NCBI RefSeq assembly: GCF_002950945.1
Contig: NZ_CP012673.1
Coordinates: forward strand, 5,207,001-5,271,000
Direction of reading: 5' to 3'
DNA from: Sorangium cellulosum
GTDB lineage: Bacteria; Myxococcota_A; Polyangia; Polyangiales; Polyangiaceae
DNA: 64,000 nt
The notes below the pieces were generated by a model. It ran no database searches. It was not told the DNA's origin and worked only from the letters and a program-made list of their open reading frames with translations. A program made the translations under genes and the position numbers. Shown piece by piece: positions 26,614 to 36,420 of this stretch; positions within the stretch are counted from its first letter, which is position 1, and the number at the start of each line of letters is the position of its first letter.

Positions 26614-27201
26614 GGTCCCGTACGCAATGTACCTGACTGTAATACTCTCCTTTTGAGCGAATCTGGAAAATCCGAATCCTGACCCGACGTCGCCGGAGCC
26701 TTGCGTGCGTGAGCTGGTCGGATCACTCCGGGACCGAGCGACCGCTGAGCCGCCGCACGGAACGTCCGAGATCACCATTTCTAAGAATCGACTGGTATGT
26801 GTGATGAGGCGCTGGCTTTCGGTCACCACTCCGAGGCGTCCGCTCATCTTTTTTTGGTGACGCCCCCGGCGGTTCCGCAGCAGCGGAATTTGGTGGCGGA
26901 GCGGATCACCCGTGGCGCTGCAGCCGCGGCGAGCCCGGCGCGCGCCTCGACCGCGGCGTCGTAACGGTCGCGCTCGGCCGGCGGAAGTCGTCTCCGTCCT
27001 TCTCCACGCCGTCGAGTCAACTGCCGGTCGTTGGCGGAAAATTCTTGACAGGTCGGAATGGCTTTGCGCGGGCTATCCTCTCACACGGCATCCTGCGGTG
27101 GAATCCCGAGCAAATTCCAGAGGGTCGCGCGCGCGTCACGCTCGCCGAGCGGCACGCGGCGGGAGCGGGAAGAGGGCGGTCGCCGGCGTGGTTCGTCGAC
27201 A
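26614..27201. other. Intergenic, no gene recognised
   Basis: This roughly 590-bp stretch contains an A/T-rich patch with a T7 run near 26848-26854 and a TTGACA at about 27043, but no convincing gene on either strand. It separates the divergent PL11 and blaI-type genes. Confidence 0.4.
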
Positions 27202-27251
27202 ACTAAGATTTTCGTACTCGACAACTAAGATCTTCGTACTAAGATATTCGT
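27202..27251 (+). promoter_or_regulatory. Three BlaI-type operator boxes
   Basis: Three near-palindromic 14-mers occur: ACTAAGATTTTCGT (27202-27215), ACTAAGATCTTCGT (27224-27237) and ACTAAGATATTCGT (27238-27251), spaced 22 and 14 bp. The third ends one base before the repressor ATG at 27253, leaving no Shine-Dalgarno, so the message may be leaderless. The arrangement suggests autorepression, as in BlaI/MecI systems whose boxes also carry ACTA/TAGT-type arms. Confidence 0.65.
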
Positions 27252-27252
27252 C

Positions 27253-27693
27253 ATGCGCCGCGAGCCCCTCCCCATCCTCACGAGAGCCGAATCCGAGATC
27301 ATGGCCGTGCTCTGGAAGCACGGGCGAGGCACGGTTCACGAGGTGGTCTCTGCGCTGGCGCGGCCGGTCGCCTACACGACCGTGCTGACGCTCCTCAGGA
27401 TCCTTCAGCAGAAGGGCTACGTCCGTCACGAGCCTCACCCCGACGGGAGCCGCGCCTACGTCTATCTCCCGGCGGTCGAGGCCAACAAGGCTCGGCGTAA
27501 CCACGTAAAGGATCTGATCGACCGCCTCTTCGGCGGACGCCCCGAGGAGCTCGCCACCGGGCTCATCGAAGACGAGCGTCTCAGCCGCACCCAGCTCGAG
27601 GCGCTGAAAGAACAGATCGAGCGTTCGCTCGGCGACAAACGCGGGGCGGAGAAGAGCGGGGCGGAGAAGAAGCGTCGCAAGGAGTCGAAGTAG
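27253..27693 (+). CDS. BlaI/MecI/CopY-family transcriptional repressor
   Basis: A 146-residue winged-helix repressor of the Penicillinase_R family: LTRAESEIMAVLWKHGRGTV, VAYTTVLTLLRILQQKGYV, and the C-terminal dimerisation part VKDLIDRLFGGRPEELATGL, followed by a Lys/Glu-rich tail. Such proteins bind promoter palindromes as dimers and are inactivated by cleavage initiated by a membrane M56 protease. That protease gene follows immediately (stop TAG abuts the next ATG), so the pair forms one signalling unit. Three operator boxes immediately precede the start. The inducing signal is unknown; no beta-lactamase gene is nearby. Confidence 0.9.
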   Translation: MRREPLPILTRAESEIMAVLWKHGRGTVHEVVSALARPVAYTTVLTLLRILQQKGYVRHEPHPDGSRAYVYLPAVEANKARRNHVKDLIDRLFGGRPEELATGLIEDERLSRTQLEALKEQIERSLGDKRGAEKSGAEKKRRKESK

Positions 27694-28965
27694 ATGCACG
27701 CGCTCGATCTTCTCGGAGGCGGTCTCGTCCTCGGATGGATCGCGCTGCCGCTCCTCCTCCGCCTCGGCAGGACGCGAACGGAGGAGAACCCGGCGCTCGC
27801 GTACAGGAACCTCCTCCTCACGTTGCTCTTGGCGACAGCGCTGATCGCGCTTCCGTGGATCCGCACCTGCTTGCCGAGGACCATGGCGCACGCGGCGCCG
27901 CTCCAGGTCCTCGCGGTCGAGACGCCGTCGTTCGGCGTCCGCGCGCACAGCTTCGCAGTTTCGCCGTTCGGCCTGCTCGCGATCGCGTGGGCGGCGGCGT
28001 TCGCGATCGCCGGAGCGCGCGCAGCCGTGGTGTGGGTGAGGCTCCGGCGTCTGCTCGCGCGATCGGCGCCGGCCCCGAAGGCGCTCCAGCGATTGGTCGA
28101 TGCGAGCGCGGCGGCGATCGGCGCGCCGCAGCCGCGGCTCTTCATCAGCGGCGACGTAGAGAACCCCTTCAGCGCCGGATGCCTCTCACCGGTCATCGTC
28201 CTCCCCGCCGCACTCGACCTTTCGCTCGAAAGCATCGATCTCGAGCTCGTCATCCGCCACGAGCTCGCGCACGTCCGACGGCGAGACCCGCTTACGAACG
28301 CGATCGCGCGCGCGTGCGCGGCCATCTTCACGCTGCACCCGTCGATGCCGGGGCTCCTCAAGGAGATGACCATGGCGCGCGAGGCCGCGGTGGATGCCGA
28401 GGTCGCGCCGCTCGCGCCCCACGCTTACGCGACCCTCCTCGTGGAGATGGCGTCGCGGGTTCGCTTCGGAAAAGAGCTCGCGCACGTGTCGATGGACGAC
28501 ACGGCGCTCGCACGGAGAATCGCCATGCTGACCAACGAAACGCAGACCAGAAAACGATCGTCGACCGCACTCTTCCTCGGCGCAGCGGCGATCGTCGCTG
28601 CCTCCCTCCTCACCCCGCGCGTGTTCGCCGACCGGGGCCTCGTCGGCTCGCCCGATCAGGCAGAGGCGCTCGATCAGGGCCCGGGGCGGGAAAACTGGAT
28701 CCGTGCGTGCTACGACGAAGCGAGCAAGGAGAAGGCCGACCTCGAGTTCGACATCGTCGCGCACTTCACGCTCGACGACAGGTGGATCATCACGTCGGCG
28801 AGCGTTCCGACGCCAGCGTCGCCCACGTTCCAGCAATGTATGGAGCAAATGGCGATCGGCAAAACGGTCCCGCCTCTGGACGCGCCTCCGCCGCCGAAGC
28901 GCGGGAAGCTGACGATCGCGGTCCGGCTCAAGCTGGGGCCGGGGGTCTGGGGCGAAGGCGGATGA
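27694..28965 (+). CDS. M56 (BlaR1/MecR1-type) membrane metalloprotease sensor
   Basis: The 423-residue protein has hydrophobic segments at about 5-22, 45-60 and 90-110, then a cytoplasmic M56 protease domain with HELAH (His189-His193) followed by RRRDPLTNAIARACAAIFTLHP and MAREAAVDAEVA, which includes the third-ligand region. A further membrane segment lies near residue 290 (TALFLGAAAIVAASLL). The exported C-terminus (~130 residues) is not a penicillin-binding domain; it ends in a TonB/AgmX-like beta module (ADLEFDIVAHFTLDDRWI, KLTIAVRLKLGPG). It is expected to cleave the co-encoded repressor when its outer domain senses a signal. Confidence 0.85.
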   Translation: MHALDLLGGGLVLGWIALPLLLRLGRTRTEENPALAYRNLLLTLLLATALIALPWIRTCLPRTMAHAAPLQVLAVETPSFGVRAHSFAVSPFGLLAIAWAAAFAIAGARAAVVWVRLRRLLARSAPAPKALQRLVDASAAAIGAPQPRLFISGDVENPFSAGCLSPVIVLPAALDLSLESIDLELVIRHELAHVRRRDPLTNAIARACAAIFTLHPSMPGLLKEMTMAREAAVDAEVAPLAPHAYATLLVEMASRVRFGKELAHVSMDDTALARRIAMLTNETQTRKRSSTALFLGAAAIVAASLLTPRVFADRGLVGSPDQAEALDQGPGRENWIRACYDEASKEKADLEFDIVAHFTLDDRWIITSASVPTPASPTFQQCMEQMAIGKTVPPLDAPPPPKRGKLTIAVRLKLGPGVWGEGG

Positions 28966-29012
28966 CACGCGCGCCTCAGAGACCCTGACGGCGCGCGTCT
29001 TCGTCCTCAATT

Positions 29013-29026
29013 ACTAAGACATTAGT
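29013..29026 (+). promoter_or_regulatory. Fourth BlaI-type box upstream of AAA regulator
   Basis: ACTAAGACATTAGT is an inverted repeat (ACTAA/TTAGT) with the same ACTAAGA start and length as the three boxes in front of the repressor. It lies 91 bp before the 29117 gene, so the repressor may also control that regulator. Confidence 0.5.
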
Positions 29027-29116
29027 TACTCGTTCGCCGCCACGTGCTGCGCGCGATCACGCCCTTGGCGAGCTGCGCCGCGCCGTTTCTCCTTACGGAG
29101 GGGCTCCGCGTGTAGA

Positions 29117-32100
29117 GTGGGCGGCGTGGGTCGGCGCCAGGCAGCCTGGGTGGGTCGCGAACGCGAGCTGAGCTTGCTCGACGACCTGCTCGGCTCGGCC
29201 CTGGCCGGTCGCGGCTCGAGCGCCCTCGTGGCGGGCGAGCCCGGCATCGGCAAGACGCGCCTGCTCGAGGAGCTCGCCGAGCGCGCGCGGGCGCGGGGCT
29301 TCGCGGTCGCGTGGGGGCGGGGGTGGGAGCTCGGCCAGGCGCCGAGCTTCTGGCCCTGGCTCGAGATCCTGCGCGCGCTGCTCGGGCGGCCGCAGGCGCC
29401 CGCGGCGTTCGCCGACCGGCTGCGCGGGCTGCTGCTCGATCTCCCGCCGGGGGGGGCCGCGCGCGGCGCGGACGTGCTCCAGCTCTACGACGCGGTCTCT
29501 TGCCACCTCTCGGCGCACGCGCGAGAGGTGCCGATCGCGCTCTTCTTCGACGATCTGCACGCGGTCGACCCCTCGTCGCTCGAGCTCATGGAGTTCGTCG
29601 CGCGGAGAGTGCACGCCGAGCGCGTCGCGCTCTTCGGCAGCCGGCGCGACGTCGACGGTCGCCGTCCAGAGCTCGAGCGGCGCCTCTCGCGGCTGGCGCG
29701 GCTCTGCGATCACGTGGGGCTCGAGCGGCTGTCCGCCGAGGATGTGAGGCGCTGGGTCCAGCACACCACGGGCGAGGACGACCCGGCAGCGGCGCGCCGG
29801 ATCCACGCGGCCAGCGACGGCAACCCGCTCTTCGTGAGCGAGCTCCTGCGGCTGCCCGAGCCCGCCGCGCGGCGCTCGCCAGCGGAGCTGCCGGCCACGC
29901 TGCGCGCGCTCATCGGCGAGCGCCTCACCGCCATCGAGGCGAGCCACCGAGAGGTGCTGCGCGCCGCGGCGCTCGTCGGGCGAGAGTTCGTGCTGCCCGT
30001 CGTGGCGGTCCTGCTCGAGCGACCCATCGCGGAGCTCGAGGCCGCGGCGCACGAGGCTTGCCGCCTCGGCGTGCTGGCGCCGGTGAGCCCGGGCCATTAC
30101 CGCTTCTCGCACGCCCTCGTGGCCGAGGCGCTGGCGCAGGAGCTGCCCACGGCGCGGCGAGCGCTCCTGCACCGGCGCGCCGCCGAGGCCCTGGAGGACC
30201 GCCACGAGGGCGACCCGGTCGCGCCCCTGAACGAGATCGCGCGCCACTGGCTCGAGGCGGGCGTCGAGTCGGCGCCGCGCGCCGCGCGCGCCGCCGAGCG
30301 CGCCGCGCGCGTCGCGATGGCGCGCCTCGCGTTCGCGGACGCCGCGGCGATGTACGAGCGAGCGCTCGCGGCCGAGGCGCTCGCCTCGCCCGTGGATCCG
30401 GCGCGGCAAGGGGAGCTGCTCGTCGCGCTCGTCGAGGCGCTGGCGCGCGCCGAGCTGCGATCGAGCGCCGAGGCCGCGTGCGGGAGGGCCGTGGAGCTCG
30501 CGCGGGCCCGGGGGGACGGCGCGCTCCTCGCGCGCGCCGCGCTCGCGCTCGGCGCGGAGAGCCGCGTCGGGAACGCCGATCGAGAGGTCGCGCGCCTGCT
30601 CGGCGAGGCCCTCTCGTCGCTGCCGCCGGGCGATAGCCCGCTCGTCGCGCGGGTCAGCGCGCGGCTCGCCAGCGCGCGCCAGCCCGAGCTCGATCCACGA
30701 GGGCCGATGGCGCTCGCCCGGAGCGCCATCGCCATGGCGCGGCGCTTCGACGATCCGGAGCTCTCGCTGACGGTCATCCACGCCGCGCTCGGCGCCTTGA
30801 TGGACTTCGCGCCGCCCGAGGAGCGCGCCGGCCTGAACGCCGAGGCGCTCGAGCTCGCCGTCCGGCTCGGCGACGGCCCGCGCGCGCTGCTCGCGGCGCA
30901 GCGCCTCGCCTTCGATCGGGTCGAGCTGCTCGACGCGAGCGGCTTCGAGCGCGCGCTCGGCCGCTACGAGGCGCTCGCGAACGACCTCGGCCAGCCGCGC
31001 TACGACTGGGTGCCCGCCATGTTCCGGTCCATGCGCGCCGAGTGGCAGGGCGACCTCGAGCGCGCCCTGCGCTGGGAAGACGAGGCGCGCCGCCGCCGCG
31101 ATCAGGGCAACGCGGAGGGGGCGAGGCTCGTCCCCTCTCGGCCGCTCGCGCGAGCGCTCGGGCGCCACGACCCCGAGCGCCTCGAGCGCTTCCTGGGCGA
31201 GCTGTCGAGCCGGGCACCCGACAGCGCCGCCGTTCTTCTGTTCACGGCGCTGCTGGCGAGCTGGCGAGGCCAGGCAGGGCCCGCGCGCGCGGCGCTCGAT
31301 GCGCTGTGCGCGCGCGGCTACTCGGGCTTCCTGCGGCGCGCCGAGCCGCCGCGCGGCGGCGCCGAGCCGGACGATCCGAGCGTCGCCGGGTACATCCACA
31401 TGCCGGAGCTGGCCGTCGAGATCGCGTGCGCGCTGGGCGACGCGCCCTGGGCGCAGGCGCTCTACGAAGAGCTCGCCCCGTCGACCGGCACGGCCTTCAT
31501 GCTGACCACGACCGCTTTCTCCCTGCACGGGCTGGTCGATCACGCGCTCCTCGGCCTGAGCGCCGTCCTGTCGCGGTGGGAGGACGCCGAGCGGCACGCC
31601 CGCGCGGCCATCGCGGCCGCCGAGCGGCTGAACGCGCGGCCCCTTCTGGCGCGCATCCATCACGATCACGCCCGTGTCGCGCTCGCGCGCCGGCGCACGG
31701 CAGCGGCCGGCGAGCGCGACGCGCTCGCGGCGAGCGCTCGGGAGCGGCTCGAGCAGGCCACGGCCCTCGCGAGCGCGGTCGGCCTGGGCGCGCTCGAGGA
31801 ACGCTGCCGCCGGACGCTCGCCGAGCTCGAAGGGGCTCCGCTCGCTCCGCTCGCCTTGGCCGAGCCCTCGCCGGTGCCGGCCCGCCACCGCCCCGAGCGC
31901 GCCGCCCCGCTGCGGCTCACGCGGGAGGGCGAGTACTGGACCGTCAGCGCCTCGGGCGCCCTGTGCCGGGTGCAGGACGGCCGCGGCATGCGCATGCTGG
32001 CGCAGCTCGTGGAAGAGCCCGGTCGAGAGTTCCACGTGCTCGAGCTCTCGGGCAGCCCCGCGGGCGTCGATCCCGGCGACGCGGGCGAGCTCCACGACGC

Positions 32101-32419
32101 GCGCGCTCTCGGCGAGTACCGAGCGAGGCTGCGCGAGCTGCGCGCCGAGATGGATGAAGCCGAGAGCTTCGGCGATCTCGGCCGCCGCGAGCGGCTCGCC
32201 GCGGAGCTCGAGGCCGTGACCCGGGAGCTCTCGCGCGGCCTCGGCCTCGGAGGTCGACAGCGGCGCAGCGCCTCCGCGGTCGAGCGCGCGCGCGTCAACG
32301 TCCGCCGCCGCCTGACGCTCGCGCTGCGTCGCATCCGCGCCGCGAGCCCCGCCATCGCCGACGAGCTCGAGGCGGCGCTGCGCACCGGCGTCCACTGCGT
32401 CTACGCTCCCCGGGCCTGA
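29117..32419 (+). CDS. Large AAA-ATPase (AAA_16/MalT-like) transcriptional regulator
   Basis: This 1100-residue protein has an N-terminal NTPase domain with Walker A GEPGIGKT (40-47), Walker B IALFFDD (about 140-146) and the sensor-like DGNPLFVSELLRLP typical of AAA_16/STAND regulators. A long helical TPR-like middle (about 380-900) is rich in Ala/Arg/Leu. The C-terminus (about 930-1100), starting REGEYWTVSASGALCRVQDG and containing GREFHVLELSG and ARVNVRRRLTLALRRI, matches a module common at the end of myxobacterial AAA regulators and probably provides winged-helix DNA binding. The exact start is uncertain: GTG 29117 or GTG 29126. A BlaI-type box is upstream, and the convergent reductase gene ends 13 bp away. 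Confidence 0.8.
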   Translation: MGGVGRRQAAWVGRERELSLLDDLLGSALAGRGSSALVAGEPGIGKTRLLEELAERARARGFAVAWGRGWELGQAPSFWPWLEILRALLGRPQAPAAFADRLRGLLLDLPPGGAARGADVLQLYDAVSCHLSAHAREVPIALFFDDLHAVDPSSLELMEFVARRVHAERVALFGSRRDVDGRRPELERRLSRLARLCDHVGLERLSAEDVRRWVQHTTGEDDPAAARRIHAASDGNPLFVSELLRLPEPAARRSPAELPATLRALIGERLTAIEASHREVLRAAALVGREFVLPVVAVLLERPIAELEAAAHEACRLGVLAPVSPGHYRFSHALVAEALAQELPTARRALLHRRAAEALEDRHEGDPVAPLNEIARHWLEAGVESAPRAARAAERAARVAMARLAFADAAAMYERALAAEALASPVDPARQGELLVALVEALARAELRSSAEAACGRAVELARARGDGALLARAALALGAESRVGNADREVARLLGEALSSLPPGDSPLVARVSARLASARQPELDPRGPMALARSAIAMARRFDDPELSLTVIHAALGALMDFAPPEERAGLNAEALELAVRLGDGPRALLAAQRLAFDRVELLDASGFERALGRYEALANDLGQPRYDWVPAMFRSMRAEWQGDLERALRWEDEARRRRDQGNAEGARLVPSRPLARALGRHDPERLERFLGELSSRAPDSAAVLLFTALLASWRGQAGPARAALDALCARGYSGFLRRAEPPRGGAEPDDPSVAGYIHMPELAVEIACALGDAPWAQALYEELAPSTGTAFMLTTTAFSLHGLVDHALLGLSAVLSRWEDAERHARAAIAAAERLNARPLLARIHHDHARVALARRRTAAAGERDALAASARERLEQATALASAVGLGALEERCRRTLAELEGAPLAPLALAEPSPVPARHRPERAAPLRLTREGEYWTVSASGALCRVQDGRGMRMLAQLVEEPGREFHVLELSGSPAGVDPGDAGELHDARALGEYRARLRELRAEMDEAESFGDLGRRERLAAELEAVTRELSRGLGLGGRQRRSASAVERARVNVRRRLTLALRRIRAASPAIADELEAALRTGVHCVYAPRA

Positions 32420-32432
32420 GCGCCCGCGCCGC

Positions 32433-33446
32433 TCAGCCGCTCGCGCGGTCGAGCTCCGCGCAGAGCTCGGGCGGCAGCTCCAGGCTCACGGCGCGCAGGT
32501 TCTGCTCGAGCTGCTCGCGCGTCCGCGGCCCCACGAGCGGGACGACGCGGGGGGCGCGCTGATGCAGCATCCACGCGAGCACCAGCTGGTGCGGCAGCAC
32601 GTCGAGCCGCCGCGCCATCTCGGCCACGGCCGCGAGGCGCGCGTCGCTGTCGCTGCCGAGGTAGGGCTGCATCGCCCAGTGACCCCGCCGCTTCTCGGCG
32701 GTGGCGTCGTAGAGCCCCTTCAAGATGGGCGAGTAGGCGACCAGCGTCAGATCCGGGTGCTCGCGCAGGTAGTCGAGCTGCTCGTCGTCCACGATCGACG
32801 TGTGCTCGAGGCCCTGGCGCCGGCGGAGATAGGTGTGCTGCTGCTGCAGCGCGACAGGCGCGGGCCACCCCTCGGCCGCGCAGCGCTGGCGGATGCGCTC
32901 GAGGCGCCAGGTGCGCACGTTCGAGTAGCCGATGAACCGCGCCTTGCCCGCCTTCACCAGCCGGGCGAGCGCCTCGAGCGTCTCGTCGAGCGGGGTCACC
33001 CGATCATCGACGTGCACGTAGTAGAGATCCACGTGGTCCGTCTGCAGCCGGCGCAGGCTCGCCTCCAGGGCGCGCTCGAGCGTCTCGCGGCCGGCGCCCT
33101 CGAAGTCGCGGCGCGCGGTCGTCCAGTCGACCTCGCCCTCGGCGCGCCAGTGCGCGTCGGGGCTCCGCACCATCGCCGCGCCCTTGGTCGCGAGGAACAC
33201 CCGCCCGCGCTTGCCGCTCTGCGCGAGCCAGCGCCCCAGCACCGCCTCGCTCTCGCCGCCGTGGCTGCCCCGTCGCAAGAACCACCCGTAACAATTCGCC
33301 GTATCCAGAAAATTACCACCCTGCTCGACGTAGCGATCGAGCATCTGCCGCGACTCCTCCTCGCTCGTCAGCGTGCCCATCTGCATGCAACCCAGGCTCA
33401 GCTGGCTCACCTTCTGGCCCGTGTTCCCCAGCTCGACGACCTTCAT
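32433..33446 (-). CDS. Aldo/keto reductase
   Basis: A 337-residue NAD(P)H-dependent oxidoreductase of the aldo/keto reductase superfamily. The catalytic tetrad is visible: Asp48 and Tyr53 (FLDTANCYGW), Lys88 (FLATKGA) and His145 (LYYVHVDD). Cofactor-site pieces include ARFIGYSNVRTW and, near the C-terminus, VVPLVGPRTREQLEQNL. The start is ATG 33446 with GGGAG upstream; the longer frame to 33701 has no coding character. It is probably a soluble sugar or aldehyde reductase. It diverges from the lipoprotein gene at 33793. Confidence 0.9.
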   Translation of the reverse strand: MKVVELGNTGQKVSQLSLGCMQMGTLTSEEESRQMLDRYVEQGGNFLDTANCYGWFLRRGSHGGESEAVLGRWLAQSGKRGRVFLATKGAAMVRSPDAHWRAEGEVDWTTARRDFEGAGRETLERALEASLRRLQTDHVDLYYVHVDDRVTPLDETLEALARLVKAGKARFIGYSNVRTWRLERIRQRCAAEGWPAPVALQQQHTYLRRRQGLEHTSIVDDEQLDYLREHPDLTLVAYSPILKGLYDATAEKRRGHWAMQPYLGSDSDARLAAVAEMARRLDVLPHQLVLAWMLHQRAPRVVPLVGPRTREQLEQNLRAVSLELPPELCAELDRASG

Positions 33447-33792
33447 CGTGCGCTCCCATGGCTCGATCTGCCGTTTCGGGACGCTCTCGGCGCATGCCGT
33501 CTCCCGGGTCGCCCGCCTCAAGCCCGCGCAGGCGCCATCCGAGGGGCGTAACCCGGCGAGGAACGGACGTAACTCCGGCGAGGTCGAGGCGCCGACCGGC
33601 GACCGGGGCGGGGCCTCGCGTGAGGCCGCCGTCGAGACCCGGAGCGCATCACGAGGCGATCGGCTGGCCGATTCGACCAACTCGCTGGCCGGCGCGACCA
33701 AGCGGCCCCTGAGGCCGATCGCTACATCTGCCCCACGTCCAGCCGCGGAGGCGCGCGCGTCGCGCCTCGCCGGACGCGTGGAGGCTCAAACC

Positions 33793-35115
33793 ATGATCGA
33801 TCGAATGAAGCTCTCGCGAAGTTCACGGAGGGGCTCGATGGCCCTCGCGCTCGTCACCACCCTTGCCGTCGCAGGGTGCTGGCATGACTCGGACGATGGT
33901 CCTGGTGGCGGCTCGACGAGCGCAGGGCACGGCGCCTCATCAGGCTCCGGGGAGGGCGGCTCGTCGGCCTCCGGCGACGGCGGCTCGTCGGCCTCCGGCG
34001 ACGGCGGCTCGTCGGCCTCCGGCGACGGCGGCTCGGACCGTTGCTCCCCGGTCGCGACGCACGACGGGATCATCTCGATCCAGGATGTATCGATTCAAGG
34101 CGCTCCGCAGGCGGGCCACGGCCTCACGGTGCAAGTCCTGTTCACGTCGTCCAGGCCTCCTGCGTACGAGCAGGCGGCCGGGGAGATCGAAGGGTGCAAG
34201 GCGTGGGTCTACGACACGGAGGACAACCCGCCGCCGGCCCTGACGGATCAGGGCGAGATCACGATCGCCGGCCTCGCTGGCGGGCCCATCACGTGCCGCT
34301 TCGGTGGCTCGGGTTATGTGTGCCCGACCTCGACCGGGGCCGGACAGGCGAGCGTCGCTCCGGGGCAGACGGGGACCGCGGCTTACACGATCGACGGCGC
34401 GACGTTCTCCGCGGCAGACGTCGGCCGTTACCTGCGCGTCACCGGCGCGGCGAACGCAAAGAACCAGGGCGCATTCCCCATCGTCGCCGTGGAGTCGAGC
34501 ACGAGAGCGGTCGTGGTCAACCAGGGCGCGACGGAAGAAGACTTCGCGGCCGAGTACACCGTCGTCGCCGGGGCGGGACCGGTTCCGAACAGCCCCACCG
34601 ACCCGATCGAGCGCGGCGACGAGGTCGTCGTGGGCATCTCGCCCGGCGGCGAGATGGCCTTCGACTTCCCCGACACCGCGCCGATCGCCGCCGGCCAGGC
34701 GTTCACCCCCGACACCGCGTCGGCGGCGGCCCTCGTCGCGGTGCCGCTCGACGGCGGCGCGCTGACGCTGGGCTGCGGCGGCCCGGGCGGCGCCTGCGGG
34801 GCAGCGCAGGCCACGGTCGTGCGCATCACCAGCACGGATGGCGACGTCGAGGGCGCGTCGCCGTTCGCGATGCCGCCGCCCGCGCGCAAGCAGGTCGAGA
34901 TTCAATGCGTGGTGCTCGGCGGCGATGGCACGCTGACCATCCCGGCAGAGGCGATGAAGCTGCTCCAGGAGGCCCACCAGGTCTCCCCGATCTCGCGCAT
35001 CCGGACGGCGCTGATGCGCGAAGGATGGGCGAGCGCGACGAACGCCGCCCCGCTGCCCCCGAACTCCACGACCCTGCTCGTCGGACACGGGCTCATCGGC
35101 ATCACCAACCCCTGA
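33793..35115 (+). CDS. Repeat-linker lipoprotein of unknown function
   Basis: A 440-residue lipoprotein. From ATG 33793 the N-terminus is basic, with the core MALALVTTLAVAGC giving a lipobox Cys. A spacer GGGSTSAGHGASSGSGEGG and three SSASGDGG repeats follow, then a Cys-containing globular part. It includes a segment GTAAYTIDGATFSAADVGRY that resembles a repeated fibre or head-decoration motif (AxVGRYLRV.. NQGAFPIVAVESSTRAVV). ATG 33805 is an alternative start. The protein is expected to be anchored on the outer membrane; function is not recognised. Confidence 0.75.
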   Translation: MIDRMKLSRSSRRGSMALALVTTLAVAGCWHDSDDGPGGGSTSAGHGASSGSGEGGSSASGDGGSSASGDGGSSASGDGGSDRCSPVATHDGIISIQDVSIQGAPQAGHGLTVQVLFTSSRPPAYEQAAGEIEGCKAWVYDTEDNPPPALTDQGEITIAGLAGGPITCRFGGSGYVCPTSTGAGQASVAPGQTGTAAYTIDGATFSAADVGRYLRVTGAANAKNQGAFPIVAVESSTRAVVVNQGATEEDFAAEYTVVAGAGPVPNSPTDPIERGDEVVVGISPGGEMAFDFPDTAPIAAGQAFTPDTASAAALVAVPLDGGALTLGCGGPGGACGAAQATVVRITSTDGDVEGASPFAMPPPARKQVEIQCVVLGGDGTLTIPAEAMKLLQEAHQVSPISRIRTALMREGWASATNAAPLPPNSTTLLVGHGLIGITNP

Positions 35116-35240
35116 CGCCCGCCGTGGCGGCGCCCTGATCGGGGTGTCAGATCGCGCGCGCCCCCGCGATCTCGCGCCACGGCGAATACCGGCATGCGAC
35201 CGCTGGTGCGGATCGTGCATATGTGCATAGGATCGTGCAC

Positions 35241-36284
35241 ATGGACGAGCGCATGCACCGCCCGCTGCCCACCGTCATGACGCCCGTGGCCAGGGTGCTC
35301 GTCGACCTCGGGCTCCGCGACGGCATCCGTCTGGGCGCGATGGAGCGCGCCGCGCGCCTGCCGTCGCTCGCCGCCGATCCCGAGCGGCGCATCCAGATCG
35401 ACCGGCTGCTCGATCTGTGGGCCTATCTGGGTCAAACGCTGGACGACCCGTCGCTGCCGATCCGCGCCGCGCAGGGGGCGAAGCTGGAGGACCTGCACGT
35501 GCTCGGCTTCGCGATCATGACCGCGCCCTCCCTCCGCGACGCGATCGGCACCGCGGCGCGCTACAGCGCGTTGCTGACCGACTCGGGACGATGGGAGACG
35601 ATCGAGACCGCGAAGCGCGTCGAGGTGCGGTGGCATCGCCTGGGGCCGCTCACGCTCGGTCACCGCCTCTCCAACGAGACCGCGCTGGCGCAGAGCCTCG
35701 GCTGCCTGCGGCGGCTGGCGGGCGACGACCTCACGCCGCTGGAGGTGAGGTTCCGCCATGCGGCGCCGCCGAACCGGTCCGCGCACCTCGAGTTCTTCCG
35801 TTGCCCCGTGAGGTTCGAGGCGCCCTGGGACGGGCTGGTCTTCCGCCGCGAGCTCCTCGACATGGTGCCCGCGGGCGCGAACCAGAGGCTCTGGGAGTAC
35901 CTCTGCCGGAGCGCGAGCGCCCTCTGCGAGCAGCTCGCGCCGCCGTCGCTCGTGGACGGCGTGCGGCACCACATCGTCCGCGCGCTCTCGAGCGCCGAGG
36001 GCGGCGTCCCGCCGCTGGACGATGTGGCTCGCGCCCTCGGCACGACGGAACGGACGCTGCGCCGGCGCCTGCAGGTCGAGCGGACGAGCTTCCGGAAGCT
36101 GGTCGAGGAGGTGCGCCGCGACCACGCGGCCGACCTGCTGGCGAGGAGCAGCGTGACCGAGACGGCGCTCCGGCTCGGCTTCTCGGACACGACCGCGTTC
36201 AGCCACGCGTTCCGGCGCTGGTTCGGCTGCCCTCCGCGCGAGCTTCGAGGCGCGAGGGGCGCTGCGGGTGAGCGCGGGATGTGA
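35241..36284 (+). CDS. AraC-family regulator (arabinose-binding-like N-terminus)
   Basis: A 347-residue AraC-type regulator. Residues about 10-195 form the Arabinose_bd domain seen in OruR/ArgR-type members (TVMTPVARVLVDLGLRDGIR, GFAIMTAPSLRDAIGTAARY). The C-terminal HTH_18 domain includes LDDVARALGTTERTLRRRLQ and the signature TETALRLGFSDTTAFSHAFR RWFG. ATG 35241 is chosen because AGGA lies 8 bp upstream. Its target is unknown; it could control the flanking lipoprotein gene. Confidence 0.85.
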   Translation: MDERMHRPLPTVMTPVARVLVDLGLRDGIRLGAMERAARLPSLAADPERRIQIDRLLDLWAYLGQTLDDPSLPIRAAQGAKLEDLHVLGFAIMTAPSLRDAIGTAARYSALLTDSGRWETIETAKRVEVRWHRLGPLTLGHRLSNETALAQSLGCLRRLAGDDLTPLEVRFRHAAPPNRSAHLEFFRCPVRFEAPWDGLVFRRELLDMVPAGANQRLWEYLCRSASALCEQLAPPSLVDGVRHHIVRALSSAEGGVPPLDDVARALGTTERTLRRRLQVERTSFRKLVEEVRRDHAADLLARSSVTETALRLGFSDTTAFSHAFRRWFGCPPRELRGARGAAGERGM

Positions 36285-36420
36285 TCCGACGGATCGCACC
36301 CCCTCGGGAGGCATGGCCCCGACCCGGGCCCGCGGGGACGCCCGCTGACAGCCGGAACACGAAAGGCGACGAGCTAGAGCGACAAACGGGTTGAACCCGT
36401 CTGAAACGAGCAGATTTTCG

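Noticed and set aside
29093..32395. 1100-residue minus-strand frame opposite the AAA regulator
   Set aside because: No motif; the plus frame has Walker A and B and family blocks.
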